Below, one piece after another: positions 35,826 to 41,146 of a stretch of DNA of 41,146 nucleotides. Each line of letters starts with the position of its first letter. Position 1 is the stretch's first letter. The notes beneath the pieces are model-generated. The model ran no database searches. It saw only the letters and a program-made list of their open reading frames with translations, and had not been told where the DNA came from. Both the position numbers and the translations under genes were made by a program. Source of the stretch: Opitutia bacterium (lineage in GTDB: Bacteria > Verrucomicrobiota > Verrucomicrobiia > Opitutales > Opitutaceae); assembly GCA_947461205.1 (NCBI GenBank), contig CANHJG010000037.1:1-41146 (forward strand), written 5' to 3'.

Positions 35826-36244
35826 TCTGCGTCAACGCGGTCCGCTCGGCCGAGCGGCGGGGTGCTCATCCCGCCCCGCGACTCACGCTGGCCCGGCAGA
35901 GCCGTCCCGAGTTCGGGTAGGTCCGGTTACGATACGCAGGGTGCGCGCTCGGGATGGACGGAGCGCTGCGGGCCCGGTCGAGGTGCGGCGAGTCGGCCGG
36001 GCCCGCGAGACCGGATCGCGGGTGGGGCAGTGCGGCGGGAAGGCCGCGGGCATGGGGCCCAGCCCACGGAGGACCCACAGCGGACACGGTGTTGGGCTCC
36101 GTGAACTCGGCTCTGAACGGGGTCCGCGGGCCCGGGAGCGGGGGGCTGCGCGAAGCGTGCGGCCCGGCCAAGCGACACCGATTTCACGCTCGGCCAGCGT
36201 GCCCATCACTCCGGCAGGATCGGCGCACGCAGAGGCCGGTGCGC
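35826..36244. other. Convergent intergenic region
   Basis: 419 bp between the convergent FAD oxidoreductase and sulfatase genes. The palindrome at 35842-35857 and an adjoining GC-rich inverted repeat are the only structures seen. Open frames here are Arg/Pro/Gly-rich and not supported. Confidence 0.4.
35842..35857. terminator. 16-bp perfect palindrome after the FAD oxidoreductase genes
   Basis: CCGCTCGG is followed directly by CCGAGCGG, 17 bp after the stop. A further inverted repeat GGCGGG/CCCGCC lies just downstream (about 35856-35875). The cluster of hairpins suits a transcription end, although T tracts are missing. Confidence 0.35.
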
Positions 36245-37732
36245 TCAGTCGCGGCTGAAACCTTGGGAGCGGTGGAGACGGAGGGTTTCAGCGAGGCGCT
36301 GGGCGATCGCGGGGTGGGCGGCGGAGACGTCGTTCGTTTCCGCGGGATCGTCGGCAAGATTCACGAGACGGGAACGGAACTGGTCGGCTTTGGGACCGGT
36401 GGCGGCGGGAGCTTTTTTCCCTTGGGGCGCGAGCGGGATGCCGTCGATCCATTTCCACGGACCGCTGCGGATCGCGTAGACGCCGGTGGCGCTCTGGAGG
36501 ATGAGGTCGCGGCGGAGGGGTGGCGCGGCGGGCTGGCCGACGAAGGCGGCGAGGACATTGACGCTGTCAGGCGCGGTGGTGGCGCGGTCGAGGGTGGGCT
36601 CGCCGACGACAGCGGCGACGGTGGCGAAAATATCGACGAGGCCGATCAGCGCGTTACTCGTGGTGCCGGCGGGCACGCGGCCGGGCCAGCGCACGAGGAA
36701 CGGCACTTTGAAGCCTCCTTCCCAGATGTCGTGTTTGCCGCCGCGCAGCGTGCCGTTGATTTTCAGCCCGGCATCCATCGCGACTTTGTTCGCGCCGGTC
36801 TTGCTGCCGGGGTTAACGACACCGCCGTTGTCGGAGGTGAAAATAATGAGCGTGTTTTCGAGGGCGTTTTGTTTTTCGAGCGCGGCAAGGATGCGGCCGA
36901 CGCTGCGGTCGAGGTCGTGGATGAAATCGCCATACGGACCGGCTTTGCTGGCGCCGGCGGTCTCGGCGGACGGCGTGATCAACTCGTGGACAGCGACGGG
37001 CGCATAGTAGAGGAAGAAAGGCCCAGGGCGACCTGCTTGCTTGGCGAGCCAATCGACGGCCCGCTCGGTGAGATCCCCCATGGTGTTCGGGTCGTCGCGT
37101 TCGGGCGCGTCGAGGCCGAGCTTGCCGGGCGCGGGTGCAAGCTTGTCCGAGCGCAAGCCGAAGACGCGGTGATTTTCCACGAAGACGCGGGTGATGTCGT
37201 TGTGATTTTGCGGGACCGCGAATTGGTAATCGAAGCCGAGTTCGAGCGGGCCGGGTTTCAGCTCCTTCGTGTAGTCGACGCGCGGCGCCGTGCCGTAGCC
37301 GAGGTGCCACTTGCCAACGAAGCCCGTCGCGTAGCCGTGTTGCTTCAGGACCGAGGCAATCGTTGGGCGGGTGGTCTCGATGAGGAGCGGGTCGAGGGTG
37401 TTCGCGACCCCGCCATGATTGAGCGCGGTGCGCCAGCAATAGCGGCCGGTCATGAGCGCGTAGCGCGTCGGCGTGCACACGGAGGACGGCGTGTAGGCTT
37501 CGGTGAAGCGGCGGCCTTCGCGCGCGAGCCGATCGAGGTTCGGCGTGCGGATGAGGGCGGGGTCGGCGCCGTAGGCCCCGAGGCTGCCGTAGCCATAGTC
37601 GTCGGCGAGGATGACGACGATGTTGGGCGTGCCCGGCGAGGTCGCCGCCTGGAGGGTCCCGACGACCAGCGTGACGAGCAGGGTCAGCCGCCGCGTGATG
37701 GACCGGAGAGGGAGAAGGAATAGCGGATGCAT
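36245..37732 (-). CDS. Exported sulfatase (arylsulfatase family, S1 type)
   Basis: 495 aa. A signal peptide or anchor (residues 1-30) is followed by 'PNIVVILADDYGYGSLG' (36-52) with the metal-binding Asp44-Asp45. 'SVCTPTRYALMTGRY' (84-98) contains CTPTR, the CxPxR site at which Cys86 is converted to formylglycine. 'GKWHLGYG' (140-147), His249 and 'FTSDNGG' (Asp301, Asn302) complete the active site. It should remove sulfate esters from a glycan in the periplasm or outside. The maturation enzyme is not in the window. It lies 97 bp after the TonB receptor gene on the same strand, which suggests a joint role in uptake and desulfation. Confidence 0.93.
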   Translation of the reverse strand: MHPLFLLPLRSITRRLTLLVTLVVGTLQAATSPGTPNIVVILADDYGYGSLGAYGADPALIRTPNLDRLAREGRRFTEAYTPSSVCTPTRYALMTGRYCWRTALNHGGVANTLDPLLIETTRPTIASVLKQHGYATGFVGKWHLGYGTAPRVDYTKELKPGPLELGFDYQFAVPQNHNDITRVFVENHRVFGLRSDKLAPAPGKLGLDAPERDDPNTMGDLTERAVDWLAKQAGRPGPFFLYYAPVAVHELITPSAETAGASKAGPYGDFIHDLDRSVGRILAALEKQNALENTLIIFTSDNGGVVNPGSKTGANKVAMDAGLKINGTLRGGKHDIWEGGFKVPFLVRWPGRVPAGTTSNALIGLVDIFATVAAVVGEPTLDRATTAPDSVNVLAAFVGQPAAPPLRRDLILQSATGVYAIRSGPWKWIDGIPLAPQGKKAPAATGPKADQFRSRLVNLADDPAETNDVSAAHPAIAQRLAETLRLHRSQGFSRD

Positions 37733-37829
37733 AGGATTGAGGCGGCGTTGCCGGGTGCGCGATCGGAGAAAACGGCGCGGCGGTGTTCCCCGGTAAGGGG
37801 AGGGCCGCGACCGCCGGGGCGGCGCCGGC

Positions 37830-40800
37830 TCAGAATCTCAGGCCGGCGGAGAGCTCGTAGGTCCGGGGCGCCTGATAGATTCGCTGGAGGATGTGCGCCC
37901 GTCCGGCTCCATTGTCGACGGCGCTCGCGGGGTAGGCGTCAGCATCGTTGAGCAGGTTTCGCACCCGGAGGGAAACCGTCCAATTCATGGCTCGCTCCAG
38001 GAGCTTCTGGCGCCACGCGTAGCTCACGAAGGCATCGGTGACCAAGGAGTCTTTGCCTTTGAACGCATTCGCCACATCAAACGTCCCGCCTCTTTCCGGG
38101 TAGCCGATCGCGGGGGCTTCGCGCCAACGCGCGCTGCCGCCGACGCGGGTGCCCTTCAACGGGCCCTGATCAAAGGCGTAGCTCCCGACGATGTTCACGA
38201 GCCAATTGGTGCCGCGCAACCGGGCTCCCCCGACTTGGGCCTCGTGGTAATTCAACCGGCGCTCGATGCCCGTAATGTAGTCGCCGATGGTCCGGGTGGC
38301 ATTGAACGTGGGGTTGGCGATGATCGACCGGAGCGCGGCGTCGTCGCGGACAGGTTTGACGTATTGCTCATACCACGGGCGGGTGAACTGGTAGGTGCTG
38401 TTCAACTTCGAGTCGTTGTAGGAGACATTGAGCATGACGCGCAGTTGTTTAGTGGGATTGAGCGTCGCCTCGATTTCGTAGCCCTCCGTCAAATCCGACT
38501 CGACATCCGACCAGAGCCCGTTGCCCGGGTAATCGGCGAAACGGCGAGCCCCGGCGACCTTGCTGCCAAATCCATTGAGGACCATGCCTTCGAGATAGCG
38601 TTCGACGTAACCGTTCTGCCGGGCCAGCTCGATGCCGATGGCGCCATCCCGGAGCGGATTGGAGATGCGGTTCGTCAGCTCGTTGTTGAAATAGTTGAGC
38701 TTGAGAATCACGCGGTCGTCGAAGAAGAAACCACGCAACCCGAGGTCGTAGCCCAGGCCCTCCTGATTGGGCAAGGTCTGGTTGAAGATGTCATAGTTGG
38801 TGCCGCCGGCGCCGACGGTGTTGGTGGCCGTATTGGCAAAGGCATCGAGCCACTTCGTGACTTTGAGCACGGCACCGTAGTTGGTGTTGGTGACCGACGA
38901 CGTGGTGGCCGGAGCGAACGCCCCCTGGCCCTTGCCGAGGAAAAGTCGGGTGACGGGATCCGTCGCGAAAACAAAATTCTTGGAGCTGAGATCATCGCGG
39001 CGGATGCCGCCGGTGAGGATCAACCGGCGGGAGAACAATTCCCACTGGCCGATGGCCGCATAGGACTGGGTGGTTTCGGGGGCATAGACCGGATTCAGGC
39101 GGTGCAAGAAGGCCGACGTGACGGCGGGGATGACACTGCCGGGAACCGCCGGGTTGCCCGCCTGAGTGATCCGCGCTTGGCTCGGAACGAAGGCGGGAAA
39201 CGTCACCGGTTGGCCCGGCGTGAGGTAGTAACGCCGGCGAATTTGATTCTGCGTGTCAGAGAGAATACCCGAAGCCAGTACCGAGGTCGTGGTCATTTCC
39301 TCGGGTTGCGAAAAGTAGCTGTCGATATGCCGGTAGTAATGGAACGCCACCGCCGTGAACTTGCCGAAATCAAAACCCTTGATCGGCTCGATCCGACTCA
39401 GGTCGAACTGCCGGGTCAGCGTCGCCCGATATTGCCTCATGGTCGTGTCGCGGTTCTGCAGCGTGGCATTGGACTCGACATAAGGCGTGCCGAAATAGGG
39501 GTTGAGCGGTTTGGTGGGGTCGGGGTTGTTCGCCGCCAGCTGGGTGGGTAGATAGTAATTGTTGTCGATAAAGACCTCGTAATCTCCGCGCGAGACCGGC
39601 TGCCAATCCTCGTTCTTCGATTTCTCGTAGGCGCCGGCCAGCTCGAAGAATGTTTTCGCCAACACCTGCTGCTGCCACGACGCCGAAAATTTGTCGTAGG
39701 TGGTATCAAAATAGTCCGACGGTCCGGAGACGATGGTGTCCAACGGGAAGTTTACGCCCGGCACGCGGGTCGCGCTGGAGCTACTGGTATTATTTTGGGT
39801 GAGGCCGTTGACGAAGGCCTCCGAGCCTCGGGATTTGAAATTCCAGTTCTGGACGCCGAGCTGCGGGGCGTTCATCACGTAGACGAGGTAGTTGGTGGTC
39901 GAGAAACCTTGGGAAACCCCGGTGATAATGTTGCGGGCGGCATTGCGGGCGGCCGTGGTTCCGGATTGGACCAAGGCCAGGTCGATCGTATTCGCTTTCT
40001 GGATCGGAGTGCGGGGATCATTCAACCAAGCGGACACGCTGTCATAGGCCAGGTAAGGCCGTGGATTCAGTTCGTCGATCCGGCCGGTCTCCGCATTGAG
40101 GTTGATCGTCGCACCCTTGAAGGGCTGCAGCGTGAAATTCAGATAAGCGGAGTTGCGCCGCATATACTGGAGCTCGCGCGGGGTACGTTGATCGGTGGAC
40201 AAGGCGGCGAAGCGCAGGGCCACTTTGCGGGGGATGAGAATCCGGTTGATATCCACATTGGCGCGCTGGGAGCCGTCCGAGTCGAAGCGAAGTTCGAGGC
40301 CATCGCTGTCAGCATTGAAGCGTCCCGCCTTCTGGGTGGCGTCGAGCCCTCCGCCCACCGAGCCCAAACCGAAGAGCAGGGAGTTGGGCCCGCGGGATTG
40401 GGTCACGGTCTCGGTGTTGAAATTATCGACCTTGATGCGACTGGTGAAAAAATTATTGGTCAGCGAACTGGAGCGGAAGCCGCGCACGGTGAAGGGCGTG
40501 CCGGTGCGCGAGGTGACGGATTCCGGATCGGAGGAATCGCCTTTGTACGCTTGGGTGCTGGGCAGAAATTCAAGGGCTTCCTCATAGTTCACGGCGCCGA
40601 TATCCCGCATGAACTCCTCCGTGAGGATCGTAATCGGGTTGGCCAGATCGCGGACCTGGGATTTCAGCTGCGTGCCCGACAAGGTCTCCGAGGCGTAGTA
40701 GCCCTGGTTGGCCTCGGTGCTGACGATAAACGGATTCAACACGAGGGTTTCTTCTGTGGCCGCCGAGGCCGCCTTGGCCGCGGAGGCCGCCTTGGCCGCG

Positions 40801-40883
40801 GAGGACGCCGGCGGAGCCACCGACTGCGCGAGTGCGGGGCCGGCGAGGAGCGACAGGATCAGGGCGAGACGAGGGTTTTGCAT
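37830..40883 (-). CDS. TonB-dependent outer-membrane receptor
   Basis: 1017 aa. Signal peptide 1-19 ('MQNPRLALILSLLAGPALA'), then an Ala/Lys linker with repeated AAKAAS units, then 'EETLVLNPFIVS' as the TonB-box-like start of the mature part. The plug (about 70-190) has 'TPFTVRGFRSSSLTNNFF' and 'TQSRGPNSLLFGLGSVGGG'. A long barrel follows and ends in 'YELSAGLRF' with terminal Phe. It should import a large ligand. The sulfatase gene 97 bp downstream makes a sulfated oligosaccharide a fair guess. The upstream region has two perfect hairpins. Confidence 0.94.
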   Translation of the reverse strand: MQNPRLALILSLLAGPALAQSVAPPASSAAKAASAAKAASAATEETLVLNPFIVSTEANQGYYASETLSGTQLKSQVRDLANPITILTEEFMRDIGAVNYEEALEFLPSTQAYKGDSSDPESVTSRTGTPFTVRGFRSSSLTNNFFTSRIKVDNFNTETVTQSRGPNSLLFGLGSVGGGLDATQKAGRFNADSDGLELRFDSDGSQRANVDINRILIPRKVALRFAALSTDQRTPRELQYMRRNSAYLNFTLQPFKGATINLNAETGRIDELNPRPYLAYDSVSAWLNDPRTPIQKANTIDLALVQSGTTAARNAARNIITGVSQGFSTTNYLVYVMNAPQLGVQNWNFKSRGSEAFVNGLTQNNTSSSSATRVPGVNFPLDTIVSGPSDYFDTTYDKFSASWQQQVLAKTFFELAGAYEKSKNEDWQPVSRGDYEVFIDNNYYLPTQLAANNPDPTKPLNPYFGTPYVESNATLQNRDTTMRQYRATLTRQFDLSRIEPIKGFDFGKFTAVAFHYYRHIDSYFSQPEEMTTTSVLASGILSDTQNQIRRRYYLTPGQPVTFPAFVPSQARITQAGNPAVPGSVIPAVTSAFLHRLNPVYAPETTQSYAAIGQWELFSRRLILTGGIRRDDLSSKNFVFATDPVTRLFLGKGQGAFAPATTSSVTNTNYGAVLKVTKWLDAFANTATNTVGAGGTNYDIFNQTLPNQEGLGYDLGLRGFFFDDRVILKLNYFNNELTNRISNPLRDGAIGIELARQNGYVERYLEGMVLNGFGSKVAGARRFADYPGNGLWSDVESDLTEGYEIEATLNPTKQLRVMLNVSYNDSKLNSTYQFTRPWYEQYVKPVRDDAALRSIIANPTFNATRTIGDYITGIERRLNYHEAQVGGARLRGTNWLVNIVGSYAFDQGPLKGTRVGGSARWREAPAIGYPERGGTFDVANAFKGKDSLVTDAFVSYAWRQKLLERAMNWTVSLRVRNLLNDADAYPASAVDNGAGRAHILQRIYQAPRTYELSAGLRF
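40768..40803. repeat. 18-bp tandem duplication in the receptor linker
   Basis: GCCGCCTTGGCCGCGGAG occurs twice in direct succession (40768-40785 and 40786-40803). In the protein it gives the duplicated AAKAAS linker between signal peptide and TonB box. Confidence 0.75.
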
Positions 40884-40980
40884 GGTGGGAAGGGTTGCAC
40901 GGCTGGGAGGCTCACGGTGGCCTCAATGAACGGCACAGGCGGGGGACGGGGGGACGGTGGCATGTTTCGCGGCCCGCGAA

Positions 40981-41000
40981 CATCCCCTTTTTTGGGGATG
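40981..41000. promoter_or_regulatory. Hairpin in the receptor upstream region
   Basis: CATCCCC-TTTTTT-GGGGATG, a perfect 7-bp stem with a 6-nt loop, about 100 bp upstream of the receptor start. It could be an operator or a leader hairpin. Confidence 0.4.
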
Positions 41001-41018
41001 GCGGCCGCGGCGGGGTTA

Positions 41019-41054
41019 ACGACGATCTGAATCCGACTGGATTCAGATCGTCGT
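41019..41054. promoter_or_regulatory. Perfect 16-bp inverted repeat upstream of the receptor gene
   Basis: ACGACGATCTGAATCC (41019-41034) is perfectly complementary to GGATTCAGATCGTCGT (41039-41054) around a 4-nt loop. It is the strongest hairpin in the window. It could end transcription of a gene outside the window, or bind a regulator of the receptor operon. On the minus strand only TTAA follows, so the terminator reading is weak. Confidence 0.5.
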
Positions 41055-41146
41055 CCGTCTCCGGCAGCGCGCCCCACAGGGGCTTCGCGTGTCGGGCAAT
41101 CCACTCCGGCGCCGGGCACCGGATCGACCGACTGGAAGAAATGCCG

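Noticed and set aside
40708-40929. Small plus-strand ORF with Ala/Glu repeats
   Set aside because: Antisense of the receptor's signal peptide and linker; the repeats come from the 18-bp duplication.

Overview
The window is very GC-rich and reads as a chromosomal segment of a Verrucomicrobiota bacterium, most likely of the Opitutales/Opitutaceae type. The basis is family resemblance, not a search. It carries two large TonB-dependent receptors with the 'L-S/N-P-F-x-V' start of the mature protein, a CxPxR sulfatase, rhamnosidase-like and clan GH-A-like hydrolases, an ACS-type MFS permease, and a dense set of hybrid histidine kinases. No rRNA, tRNA, CRISPR array or intact mobile element was seen.

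Layout. 1-7000: a membrane-anchored PQQ-type beta-propeller protein, a convergent short-chain dehydrogenase, a decayed sensor-kinase fragment and a TonB-dependent receptor. 6891-8267: a gene-poor stretch with several strong inverted repeats. 8268-24595: an unbroken minus-strand block of nine two-component signalling genes plus one tiny exported ORF. 24596-26798: a collagen-like exported protein with a good terminator, then a decayed stretch with an IS transposase remnant. 26799-33284: an MFS permease, two small unknown proteins, a GH-A-like hydrolase, a rhamnosidase-like hydrolase and a hotdog thioesterase. 33643-35825: two overlapping FAD oxidoreductase genes. 36245-40883: a TonB receptor followed by a sulfatase. 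40884-41146: an upstream region with two perfect hairpins.

How the genes may work together. The signalling block is transcribed right to left in this order: LuxR-type regulator, PAS kinase, REC-kinase with a degenerate ATP site, GAF-GAF-PAS kinase, Rcp1-like receiver, REC-PAS-PAS-GAF-PAS hybrid kinase, membrane hybrid kinase, small exported protein, second membrane hybrid kinase, lone receiver. Several junctions overlap or are under 25 bp. Only the LuxR-type protein has a DNA-binding output, so the block looks like a multi-input phosphorelay converging on few outputs. This is inference. The right third looks like uptake and breakdown of sulfated and possibly rhamnose-containing glycans (receptor, sulfatase, rhamnosidase-like and GH-A-like enzymes, permease), although the genes are not in one operon.

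Starts were chosen where the first in-frame ATG fits the domain or signal peptide. Clear Shine-Dalgarno sequences are rare here, so several starts are uncertain.
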